Assembly: GCA_011322515.1 (NCBI GenBank)
Contig: DRMS01000051.1
Coordinates: 1 to 26,548 of the forward strand
Length of the DNA stretch: 26,548 nucleotides
Direction: 5' to 3'
Origin: Leucothrix mucor
GTDB taxonomy: Bacteria > Pseudomonadota > Gammaproteobacteria > Thiotrichales > Thiotrichaceae
In this document: positions 14,683 through 21,972 of the stretch, one piece after another
Numbering within the stretch: the first letter of the stretch is position 1
Layout of the letters: each line of letters begins with the position of its first letter
Notes under the pieces: model-generated
Told to the model about the DNA's origin: nothing
Seen by the model: only the letters and a program-made list of their open reading frames with translations
Databases searched by the model: none
Made by a program: the position numbers and the translations under genes

Positions 14683-16011
14683 TCAAATATCACTACATGA
14701 GTCAACAACTTGCACTATACTCGAACGGGTATTGGCAGGGCCTAAATTTAAGCTCTTAGATAATATTGAGGTATTTTCTTTTTCATTCATTAAGTTACCA
14801 ATATGAAACATACTTTCATTGGGTGGCCAATAGATTCCTGTTGGCGTATTATTATAACCTTTCTGATAAAAACTCCCATGCCCTTGATTATTCTGTTTCA
14901 GATAAAGCTCGTATTGTTTAAATAATTGCTTATCAACAACACCCTGATCTCTCCAAAAATCCTTCAATGAAGACTGACAAGTTAGACCAGAAATATTATA
15001 TACAGCAACCCCTCTCACCAACACGGGTACTCCATGAAAAAGCGAGGACACACCAACCGTGCTATTGATAACAATAGTTCCAATGGCACTTTGCAATAAA
15101 GTAGGTAAATGCTGGTCATGCAAATAAAATAGTCGCCCTGCTAGTTGATATTCATCACTAAGCCGTTGTAAATATTTTTTATAATTTCGATAAGGACGAT
15201 CCATTGGATGATGTTTAAACACTAAAATGGTATCTTTGGGTGCATGACTTGCAAAAGAAGCAACGGTCTCCTCAATAAACTCCTTTACATCCTTATAAGG
15301 TGAATGTGATATTTGAAAGTCATTATGTACTTGTAGAGGAACAAAGAAATACTTATTTTTATAAGATTTTATTATCTTCTGATAACTACGTTTTTCACAA
15401 ATACGGTAATAAGGCTTTCTAATCAACCAGCCCCACAGCCATAATACCGCTTGTTTTACAGGACTCAAACAACGATGATGCTGATATTTTCTATACACTG
15501 GAAAGCCTATAGATTTTGCCAAACCATAAACAACAGAGAATAACATTGATTTAAAAAACTGCCCTTTTACTACTGGTTTATCAGTTTTCAGTTTATCACC
15601 TATAAAACTATTTTTTTTATAAAAAGAAGCATCTTTAGGAATCTTAGAGTTACCATTTACCCCACTTGCTTCTAATGTAATAAAGCTTGGTCGTAAATAG
15701 CCTTCCTCAAATACATAAATATCAATATTTCTAGGTTTAAAGACTTCATTAATTGCTAACTTGTGGTAAAGCCTTTCATCACCAAAAAGAAAAACCTTCT
15801 CAATTTTTTTATCAGCAACTAGCCTCTTAAGATACTCCGCCCAGTCATCATAGGTTCCCTTATAACTTAGCCCTTCAGGAAAGAAAAACCAGTCTCCAGC
15901 ATTAAAATTCACCTTCACTATATTAGCGCCTTTTTGCTCTAATTCCTGAGCAAAACGCTTAAAAAACGGTCCCATGGGACCTTGTAATAATAGTATATTT
16001 TTATTTGTCAT
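14683..16011 (-). CDS. kpsS: capsule polysaccharide synthesis/export protein (KpsS-like)
   Basis: 442 residues from ATG 16011. The opening KNILLLQGPMGPFFKRFAQEL, then VNFNAGDWFF and YVFEEGYLRPSFITLE, are hallmarks of the KpsS/LipB capsule synthesis family, which in group 2 capsules adds the Kdo linker to the lipid end. Later motifs include DTILVFKHHPMDRPY and GTIVINSTVGVSSLFHGVPVL, fitting a GT-B-like transferase fold. The frame can be extended to TTG at 16023, but ATG at 16011 has TTGGA close upstream. The gene is 206 bases upstream of the small lipoprotein and kpsM in the same direction. No kpsC partner is in the window. Confidence 0.9.
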   Translation of the reverse strand: MTNKNILLLQGPMGPFFKRFAQELEQKGANIVKVNFNAGDWFFFPEGLSYKGTYDDWAEYLKRLVADKKIEKVFLFGDERLYHKLAINEVFKPRNIDIYVFEEGYLRPSFITLEASGVNGNSKIPKDASFYKKNSFIGDKLKTDKPVVKGQFFKSMLFSVVYGLAKSIGFPVYRKYQHHRCLSPVKQAVLWLWGWLIRKPYYRICEKRSYQKIIKSYKNKYFFVPLQVHNDFQISHSPYKDVKEFIEETVASFASHAPKDTILVFKHHPMDRPYRNYKKYLQRLSDEYQLAGRLFYLHDQHLPTLLQSAIGTIVINSTVGVSSLFHGVPVLVRGVAVYNISGLTCQSSLKDFWRDQGVVDKQLFKQYELYLKQNNQGHGSFYQKGYNNTPTGIYWPPNESMFHIGNLMNEKENTSILSKSLNLGPANTRSSIVQVVDSCSDI

Positions 16012-16285
16012 ATCCAATAGCAAGCACCATTATTAAGTTATAGTTTGAGTGAATTAATAATATTCTCAACATTATCTCCTAGGCTCTATTGACCTTTGAT
16101 GATAACCTCCCTTTTTTTACCACCTTCTCTTCCTACGCTAAAAACAACCACGCAACCCTATCACGCACTTATCTTTCACCTTAATAGAAGAAAAAATGAC
16201 TAAAAAATGAAAATACAACCCGATATCAACAGAACCTAGAACAAACTAATATAGCAAACATTACGCCTTTTCACATAAAAAAAAC

Positions 16286-17671
16286 TTATACTTGATCCAA
16301 CCCATATTTCTTTATTCGATAACGCAACTGCCGAAATGTCATACCCAGCAACTTAGCGGCTGCCGTACGATTCCAGCGCGTTTGATCTAGCGCTTGAAGA
16401 ATCAAATCTTGCTCATTAGGTTGCAAGCCACCCTTCATAATAATTGAGTTCGACCAATCAGGAGCCGACAGCTTAGCTTGAATAGTCTCTGCTGTTTTAA
16501 TGATTGGACTAACCTCGGGCAATTGCAGGTTTTCAGGTTGGATAATATTGTCATCACATAAGGTGCTAGCACGCTCTAATATATTCTCTAATTCTCGCAC
16601 ATTTCCTGGAAAATTGTAATGAGCCAATACCTGCTTTGCCGTTTCAGATAATTTAATATCAGGCAATTGCCAGCGTGAAGAGATTAATTTAAGGAAATAT
16701 CCTGCTAATAATAGCACATCCGCCTCTCTCTCTCTTAAGGGGGGTACATCCAGTTTAATAACATTTAGACGGTAATATAAATCCTGCCGAAAGCGCCCCT
16801 GAGAAACTTCTGTCTCTAAATCTTTATGCGTTGCACTGAGAATACGACTATCAACCGCAATTTCCTCAGTTCCACCGACTGGCTTGATCGCTTTTTCCTG
16901 AATAGCACGTAACAATTTAACCTGCATCCCTAGCGGCAAATCAGCTACTTCATCCAAAAACAAGGTACCATGATGAGCGGCTTGGAATAAGCCAATTTTA
17001 TCTTCAATAGCGCCTGTAAAACTGCCTTTCTTATGCCCAAAAAATTCACTTTCCATTAAATTTTCAGGGATTGCACCACAGTTTACAGGTATAAAAGGGG
17101 CTTTTGCACGTGGGCTTTGCTCATGAATTTGCCTAGCGACTAGCTCCTTGCCACTTCCCGATTCGCCATGTACAAACACAGGTGCCTGACTTCTTGCTAA
17201 CTTAGCAATCGTCGCTTTTAATCTAGCAATACTCGCTGATTCACCAAGAATAGGATCACTAGTATTACTCTTTTGCGACTTTTTCTTAGCTATATTTTCC
17301 TTGTCAGATAACTTTAATGCTGTTTGCACTAAATCACGTAATTTAGTTAAATCCACAGGCTTAGAAACAAAATCATAGGCTCCTGCTTTTAGTGCCTCAA
17401 CAGCGGCCTCCATACTGCCATAGGCGGTGATGACCGCAACGGGAATATGCGCATAATCACGCTGGATATAGCGCACAATATCAAACCCCGAACCATCAGG
17501 CAAACGCATATCCGTTAAACACAAGTCAGGCTTAAACTCCTGAATGCTCAACATCGCTTCTTTAACCGTACCCGCTGTCACGGTATCCAGCCCCATACGC
17601 AACAAGGTGATTTCTAAAAGTTCACGAATATCAGGTTCATCATCAATAATAAGTACACGCTGTTGATTCAT
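16286..17671 (-). CDS. pilR: type IV pilus sigma-54 response regulator PilR
   Basis: 461 residues from ATG 17671. The receiver domain has D10/D11, phosphoacceptor D54 (LCLTDMRLPDG) and K in VSKPVDL. The AAA+ domain has Walker A GESGSGKE, the sigma-54 contact loop GSFTGA (the usual PilR variant of GAFTGA) and GTLFLDEV as Walker B. The C-terminal Fis-type helix-turn-helix NRTAAAKLLGMTFRQLRYRI is characteristic of PilR. It activates sigma-54 transcription of the pilin gene. The frame opens with TTG at 17704, overlapping pilS by 20 bases, but the ATG at 17671 has AAGAGATG ahead of it at good spacing. No pilin gene is in the window. Confidence 0.95.
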   Translation of the reverse strand: MNQQRVLIIDDEPDIRELLEITLLRMGLDTVTAGTVKEAMLSIQEFKPDLCLTDMRLPDGSGFDIVRYIQRDYAHIPVAVITAYGSMEAAVEALKAGAYDFVSKPVDLTKLRDLVQTALKLSDKENIAKKKSQKSNTSDPILGESASIARLKATIAKLARSQAPVFVHGESGSGKELVARQIHEQSPRAKAPFIPVNCGAIPENLMESEFFGHKKGSFTGAIEDKIGLFQAAHHGTLFLDEVADLPLGMQVKLLRAIQEKAIKPVGGTEEIAVDSRILSATHKDLETEVSQGRFRQDLYYRLNVIKLDVPPLREREADVLLLAGYFLKLISSRWQLPDIKLSETAKQVLAHYNFPGNVRELENILERASTLCDDNIIQPENLQLPEVSPIIKTAETIQAKLSAPDWSNSIIMKGGLQPNEQDLILQALDQTRWNRTAAAKLLGMTFRQLRYRIKKYGLDQV

Positions 17672-17684
17672 AATCATCTCTTTT

Positions 17685-19304
17685 TTAATTTTTTTTATGA
17701 GCAAAAATAATTCTAAAACAACTTCCCCTAGAAGGAAGCTTTATATATTCCAAACAAGCATTATTAGTCAAACATAACTCCCGCGCCATAAATAGCCCCA
17801 AGCCTGTCCCTTGAGATTTACTGGTCGTAAAAAATGGCTCAAACAAGCGTTGTTGATACTCCTTTGCAACACCAATCCCGTTATCAATAACGTTCAGCAT
17901 TATTGTTTTTGTCTTGGGACACAAGCTACAATTAATCGCTAGCCTTAGCTTGGCAGGATCTTCACAGGCATATTTCACCGCATTACGGCATAAATTCCAT
18001 AACACCTGATGAAAATGAGTTGAATCAAACAGCACTTCCGCATCACTTGGATCAACAAATAGACTCAATTGCTTTTCTTCCAGTCCTGACTGCATTGAAA
18101 AATCATGCACATATTCACTCAACCATGTTTGCAAATGAATTTTTTCTTTATTTGGGTTTTTCTTACGCGACAAGTTCAGTACACTTTCGATAGTCACATT
18201 CATTCGCTTTGAATTAGACTGAATAATTTGCACTAGACGGTCATCCGCCTTATCCAAATCAGGAGATTCTGATAATAACTGTGCCGCATGACTGATTGCG
18301 CCGAGTGGATTACGAATTTCATGTGCTATATTAGCCGTCAACTGCCCCAGCGATGCCATTTTCACCCCTTGCTGTTTTTCACGTTGTTCGGTGATATCTT
18401 CCAAATAAATTAATGCGGCACCTTTATCACGCGAACCTAACTGTGATAAACGAAAGTTAAGCTCTGTCGTTTGCCAGTGTTTAATATCATAGCTAACCAC
18501 TTTAGGGCAAGTATGCTTAAACCAATGTTGCAAATGAATATTCAGCTCTGGTGCTAATAACTTAAGCGGCTGACTGCGCCAATTATCAGGCTGACCTAGC
18601 ATCTCCCACGCACGAGGATTCATATGCCGAACCACACCTGAGCGCTCAACCACTAAAATCCCCATCTGTAGTTGATCTAAAATAGATTGATTCAATTGCG
18701 AAAGGCTCGCAATATCCTGACCACGTTTTTTAGCCAAAGCCTCTGTTTTAGATGCTTTTTTCAGCCAATCGCCAACTTTCCAAGAAACAACAAGCAAGAA
18801 AAATGCCAACAACCCAGCATGTGACAATTCAGAGGCATCAATATAATGTTTATTCTGCAAATAGATCTGTATAGATAGTAACGCAATCACACTAAGCGCA
18901 GAGAAAAATAAGGAGTATTGCCCTGGACGCAAAATATTTGCCAAGATAACAGGCATAGCAAATAGTAAATCCAAACCAGAGTGCAAGCCACCATTTGCAT
19001 AAACCAGTATCAGCAACAGCGTAATATCTATCGCCGAGTGCAAATAAACCTGATCAGTAAAACTTGGCCAACGAAAATGCGCTAAAAATACCCCTATCAA
19101 TGCAACCGCTAAATAAACCAATGCTGCCGCATCGAATAATACTGGCTGAAAACTCCCGAGCTGCGCAAAAGAACGCCCCGTCAAACCAATAATAACTAGC
19201 GCTCCTGCAAGAATTAAGCGATAAATACTATAAAGCTGTAAGGGACTCCATGTATTTTCATCCAGTAAAAAAGCAGAAACAGGCAAACCTTCGCGATGTT
19301 GCAC
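17685..19304 (-). CDS. pilS: type IV pilus sensor histidine kinase PilS
   Basis: 539 residues from GTG 19304. About six membrane helices (residues 25-180) are followed by a PAS domain (about 205-300) and a kinase core: H-box IAHEIRNPLG with H328, N-box NLCRNAVKYA, G-boxes DNGIGVAKEY and GTGLGLFMA. It phosphorylates PilR. The frame extends to TTG at 19346, but the GTG at 19304 is better: AGGAG lies five bases upstream, and its G is the last base of the stop codon of the preceding small gene (TAGTG), the arrangement of translational coupling. The QLYSIYRLILAG opening is the usual N-terminus of the family. Confidence 0.95.
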   Translation of the reverse strand: MQHREGLPVSAFLLDENTWSPLQLYSIYRLILAGALVIIGLTGRSFAQLGSFQPVLFDAAALVYLAVALIGVFLAHFRWPSFTDQVYLHSAIDITLLLILVYANGGLHSGLDLLFAMPVILANILRPGQYSLFFSALSVIALLSIQIYLQNKHYIDASELSHAGLLAFFLLVVSWKVGDWLKKASKTEALAKKRGQDIASLSQLNQSILDQLQMGILVVERSGVVRHMNPRAWEMLGQPDNWRSQPLKLLAPELNIHLQHWFKHTCPKVVSYDIKHWQTTELNFRLSQLGSRDKGAALIYLEDITEQREKQQGVKMASLGQLTANIAHEIRNPLGAISHAAQLLSESPDLDKADDRLVQIIQSNSKRMNVTIESVLNLSRKKNPNKEKIHLQTWLSEYVHDFSMQSGLEEKQLSLFVDPSDAEVLFDSTHFHQVLWNLCRNAVKYACEDPAKLRLAINCSLCPKTKTIMLNVIDNGIGVAKEYQQRLFEPFFTTSKSQGTGLGLFMARELCLTNNACLEYIKLPSRGSCFRIIFAHKKN

Positions 19305-19564
19305 TACTTCTCCTGCTGATGTTGACTGGCGTGTTTTAGACTGCAAAAGACATTCTCCCCCTGTTTAATCGCCTCTTTCTCTGGAATGTACAAACCACAA
19401 TGGATGCAGCGCAGCATATTATTTTCCTGATTATGCTTACGAACGTCCTTCCCCTCAGACTTGCGTAAACGACGCTGAATTTTCCTATTGATCAGCACCA
19501 ACCTTACAATATAGAAGCTGACTGCAAGCAGAACAAAAAGGATTATTACTCTAAACATAGGCAT
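19304..19564 (-). CDS. small membrane protein with zinc-ribbon-like C-terminus (PP0621 type)
   Basis: 86 residues. One N-terminal membrane helix (about 5-24) is followed by a basic segment (RKIQRRLRK) and a C-terminal module CIHCGLYIPEKEAIKQG then FCSLKH, with three cysteines and a histidine in a zinc-binding pattern. This matches the small PP0621-type proteins found next to pilS in many gammaproteobacteria; function unknown. It overlaps pilS by one base through TAGTG, so it should be translated together with it. A GGAAG element lies between it and thiD. Confidence 0.85.
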   Translation of the reverse strand: MPMFRVIILFVLLAVSFYIVRLVLINRKIQRRLRKSEGKDVRKHNQENNMLRCIHCGLYIPEKEAIKQGENVFCSLKHASQHQQEK

Positions 19565-19597
19565 TTTTTCTTTTTAAAGAATTGTAAGAACTAATAA

Positions 19598-19756
19598 GGA
19601 AGTTTCAAGTAATGAATTTACCTATATTGCGCTGATTTTTTGTTTCTGATTGGAGCATCTAAAGAGGCGCATAGTTGCTCTACGCAACGATTGGGATGGC
19701 TCAAGCAGAGACAACAAGACAAGCAAGGACAGGTAACTTAATTGTTTGGAACCTCC
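19598..19756 (+). mobile_element. GGAAG element, copy C (full length, no insert)
   Basis: 159 bp, the best intact reference copy. It starts GGAAGTTTCAAGTAATGA and ends TTGTTTGGAACCTCC. TAA flanks it on both sides (19595-19597 and 19757-19759). The centre holds GTTGCTCTACGCAAC, a small hairpin shared with copy B. Its right edge supplies the last base of the thiD stop codon. No coding capacity. Confidence 0.88.
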
Positions 19757-20496
19757 TAAAACGAGCGCAGTGGAATCAATTGCCCACCGCCCACTTTACG
19801 CGCCTGCGATAAACTATCCCATGTATATTGCTGTGCAACTTCCACAGAATCAATAAGTGACAAACCATTAGCCACCCCAGCGGCAATAGCAGAAGCCAAC
19901 GTACAACCTGAGCCATGATAAACATCAGGCAATCGTGACCATGATAAAGCGCTCAAAACCTTTCCCCCTCTATACAAGATATTAATCACATCCTTGGTAG
20001 ACTCATTATGCGTCCCCGTCAGCAATATATTTTCGCAAGCACCATCAAAGATGGATAAAGCTTGTGCCTCAGGTACATTGGGCGTTACCAGCGTCACCAC
20101 AGGCAATAGCTGTGTTTGAATACAATGAAGCAATTCAGATTTAGCCAAAGATGTACCACCACCCGCTGCTAACACAGGGTCAAACACCACAGGAATTTGC
20201 GGATACTGTTTTAACAAAGAAGCCAACGCAATAACAATATCACAACTACCCACTAAGCCAATTTTAAATGCGCTTATTTTTATATCTGCCAAAAGCTTAC
20301 GCGCCTGTTGCAAAATATATTCTGCGTCCAATGGCTTAATTGACGCTACATTATGCGTATCTTGCACCGTCAAACAGGTAATAATAGAAACCGCATGGCA
20401 ACCCATTGCTATAATTGCCTCGTGATCTGCCTGTATTCCAGCACCGCCTGTTGGGTCATGACCTGAAAAAGATAAAACAACGGGAGGATTCTGCAT
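19756..20496 (-). CDS. thiD: hydroxymethylpyrimidine/phosphomethylpyrimidine kinase
   Basis: 246 residues from ATG 20496. It phosphorylates HMP and HMP-P in thiamine biosynthesis. Ribokinase-type motifs are clear: SFSGHDPTGGAGIQAD near the N-terminus (substrate site), VVFDPVLAAGGG, VTPNVPEAQAL, and HGSGCTLASAIAAGVANG with the catalytic GSGC motif. The frame extends to GTG at 20532, but AAGGA eight bases before the ATG at 20496 decides the start. The stop codon TAG is formed at the junction with a GGAAG element: TA comes from the 3-bp target duplication and G from the element. Without the element the reading would be F-Y-stop, one residue longer. Function should not be affected. Confidence 0.95.
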   Translation of the reverse strand: MQNPPVVLSFSGHDPTGGAGIQADHEAIIAMGCHAVSIITCLTVQDTHNVASIKPLDAEYILQQARKLLADIKISAFKIGLVGSCDIVIALASLLKQYPQIPVVFDPVLAAGGGTSLAKSELLHCIQTQLLPVVTLVTPNVPEAQALSIFDGACENILLTGTHNESTKDVINILYRGGKVLSALSWSRLPDVYHGSGCTLASAIAAGVANGLSLIDSVEVAQQYTWDSLSQARKVGGGQLIPLRSF

Positions 20497-20628
20497 TATT
20501 AAATCCTTGAATATGAAAAAAACGCTGTACACGACAAAGTTTCTTTTTATAAGGCACCTTATTTATTTTTTACTTATAAAATAACAATCAATCACTTACG
20601 AAATATTATCATATACAGAGGGCTATAT

Positions 20629-20652
20629 TATATATTTTTATAAAAATATATA
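20629..20652. promoter_or_regulatory. 24-bp perfect AT palindrome upstream of the DUF4087 gene
   Basis: TATATATTTTTA is followed directly by its reverse complement TAAAAATATATA, a perfect palindrome without loop. It lies in the 247-base divergent region between thiD and the DUF4087-type gene, about 92 bases before the latter's ATG. It could be an operator, a cruciform site or part of a promoter; composition alone makes such palindromes more likely here. Confidence 0.35.
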
Positions 20653-20743
20653 CTGCTTCAAAAGAAGCTGAAATTTATGACTAAACTCATAATGTATTTT
20701 CTCTGTAAAACTATTTTTTAACATCTGAAAACAAGGAGTTCAT

Positions 20744-21121
20744 ATGTCTTTTTTAAAGAAAATCGTTATTGGTGGATTATTTATATTATTAATCTCATCA
20801 GCAGTTTCTGCTAATGAGTATCGTTGTGGTTGGCTAGAAAACCCTAGTCCGTCAAATTTTTGGCTTACTGATAATATGGGCACATGGTATATATCTATGC
20901 AAGGAGGTTACCACTTAAAAGATAGATACTTTAATAGGCTACCTAGAATCAATACAAATGAGTATGTAAGAACTAATGGTAATTATGGGTATTCTTGTGT
21001 TTGTCTTAATGTAAAAACAGATAAAAGAAAGCATCAAATTACAAAAATATATAAAAAAGGAAAATCTTTGTTATTAAAGAGATGCCTAGAAGACCCTAAA
21101 TTATCTTTTCCAGGCAAGTGA
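20744..21121 (+). CDS. exported DUF4087-type protein
   Basis: 125 residues. A signal peptide (residues 1-23, FILLISSAVSA) precedes a mature protein opening EYRCGWLENPSPSNFWLTD. This, with GTWYISMQGGY and TNGNYGYSCVCLNV, matches my memory of the DUF4087 pattern (RCGW, P, WWLTD, GGYxA, TNGxYGYxCxCL). Function is unknown. Four cysteines in the mature part could form two disulfides, so it may be a substrate of the DsbA system. The start is firm: CAAGGAG lies six bases before the ATG. It stands alone between thiD (divergent) and an 850-base stretch full of mobile elements. Confidence 0.82.
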   Translation: MSFLKKIVIGGLFILLISSAVSANEYRCGWLENPSPSNFWLTDNMGTWYISMQGGYHLKDRYFNRLPRINTNEYVRTNGNYGYSCVCLNVKTDKRKHQITKIYKKGKSLLLKRCLEDPKLSFPGK

Positions 21122-21256
21122 TAGAAAATTTTATCGACTCCTTCTCCTTTGGCGCGACAAAAAATACTTTGAAAATGTACACGTAACTAACTCCCCGAAG
21201 CTCTAATACAGAATTTTTATTTCAGAGTTAGATAAATCTCATAAGGTGTATAGTCA

Positions 21257-21519
21257 GGAAGTTCCAAGTAATGAATTTACCTATAGTTTTTCACATAAAT
21301 AATTGCACCCTTCGACTCCGCTCAGGGTACAGCCCCCTGAGCGGAGTCGAAGGGTGCGGAAATTTAATAACTAAATGTCTATATATTGCACAAATTTTTT
21401 ACTCCTGACTGGAGTATATCAAGAGGCACATAGTCTGTCTCTCTACACAACGATTGATGGGATTCAAGCAGGAGCAAAAAGGCACGTAAGATAGGGGAAA
21501 TTTATTGCTTGGAACAACC
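21257..21519 (+). mobile_element. GGAAG element, copy D, carrying its own hairpin insert
   Basis: 263 bp, starting GGAAGTTCCAAGTAATGA and ending TTGCTTGGAACAACC, where the last end has changed from CTTCC to CAACC. TCA flanks it on both sides (21254-21256 and 21520-21522). About 98 bp of extra sequence (insert 21286-21378) is present near the left end compared with copy C. Without it the element is about 165 bp. It contains AGCAGGAG once, the uninterrupted site at which the GGCTACC element entered copy B. Confidence 0.82.
21286..21378. mobile_element. hairpin insert within GGAAG copy D
   Basis: 93 bp absent from copy C. It is centred on a perfect 23-bp inverted repeat with a 7-base loop (21305-21357; arms begin GCACCCTTCGACTCCGCTCA). 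AT-rich flanks bring it up to CTATA on each side (21281-21285 and 21379-21383), which may be a 5-bp target duplication. The arms carry TCCGCTC where the copies in the GGCTACC elements carry AAGCTC, so this is a separate hairpin lineage and not a copy moved from there. Confidence 0.65.
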
Positions 21520-21547
21520 TCACTCTAAGCAACGAATGAGGTTGTTC
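21512..21547 (+). other. perfect 11-bp hairpin at the right end of copy D
   Basis: GAACAACCTCA (21512-21522) pairs exactly with TGAGGTTGTTC (21537-21547) over a 14-base loop. The left arm is the altered end of GGAAG copy D plus its TCA duplication. The right arm and the following TCAAACTAGATCGAAAAAA resemble part of degraded copy F, so a fragment of another family member may lie here. It could serve as a terminator or processing hairpin; no clear U-run follows. Confidence 0.35.
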
Positions 21548-21609
21548 AAACTAGATCGAAAAAATAAATTAAAAATCATACTATTACTTCAAGTATATTC
21601 CTTAATATG

Positions 21610-21753
21610 GGCTACCAACTTAAGGCAGGACAAGTAACGTCATAACAAATAACCCGCACCCTTCGACAAGCTCAGGAAGCTAGCTCCCTGAGCTTGTCGA
21701 AGGGTGCGGGTGAATAGCAGAAACATGAACTGTCCCGCCTTAAACTGGTAGCC
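21610..21753 (+). mobile_element. GGCTACC element, solo copy E
   Basis: 144 bp with inverted ends GGCTACCAACTTAAGGC and GCCTTAAACTGGTAGCC. It is flanked by a perfect 8-bp duplication TTAATATG (21602-21609 and 21754-21761). Inside, CCCGCACCCTTCGAC and GTCGAAGGGTGCGGG form the central palindrome (about 21649-21712). It is homologous along its length to the nested element in copy B, which has the opposite orientation and a longer centre. It has no coding capacity, so it must rely on a transposase supplied in trans. Confidence 0.92.
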
Positions 21754-21844
21754 TTAATATGGTTTCACCCTCTCCAAAAAATTAGCACTAACCGCTACTT
21801 AAAATGATTCATACCATTAAAAAGCAAACAATATCTTCACTTTC

Positions 21845-21964
21845 TGGTAGTGGATCCAATCCGTGAATTTATAGTATTTAAAAATAGCCTACAACCTGTA
21901 AGCTTCTGAATTATATTTTTTAATACTATTCTCCTTTTAAAATCACACGTTTGACCCACTACCA
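21845..21964. repeat. possible third MITE-like element next to the argH stop
   Basis: TGGTAGTGGATCCAATCC at the left and GACCCACTACCA at the right form imperfect inverted ends over about 25 bases, enclosing 120 bp of AT-rich sequence. It ends 8 bases before the argH stop codon. No convincing target duplication is visible. The rest of the 21122-21972 gap outside this and the other elements holds nothing I can identify. Confidence 0.4.
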
Positions 21965-21972
21965 TCTATAAA

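Noticed and set aside
17030..17050. GSFTGA in place of GAFTGA in PilR
   Set aside because: This variant is normal in PilR proteins and not a sign of lost sigma-54 activation.
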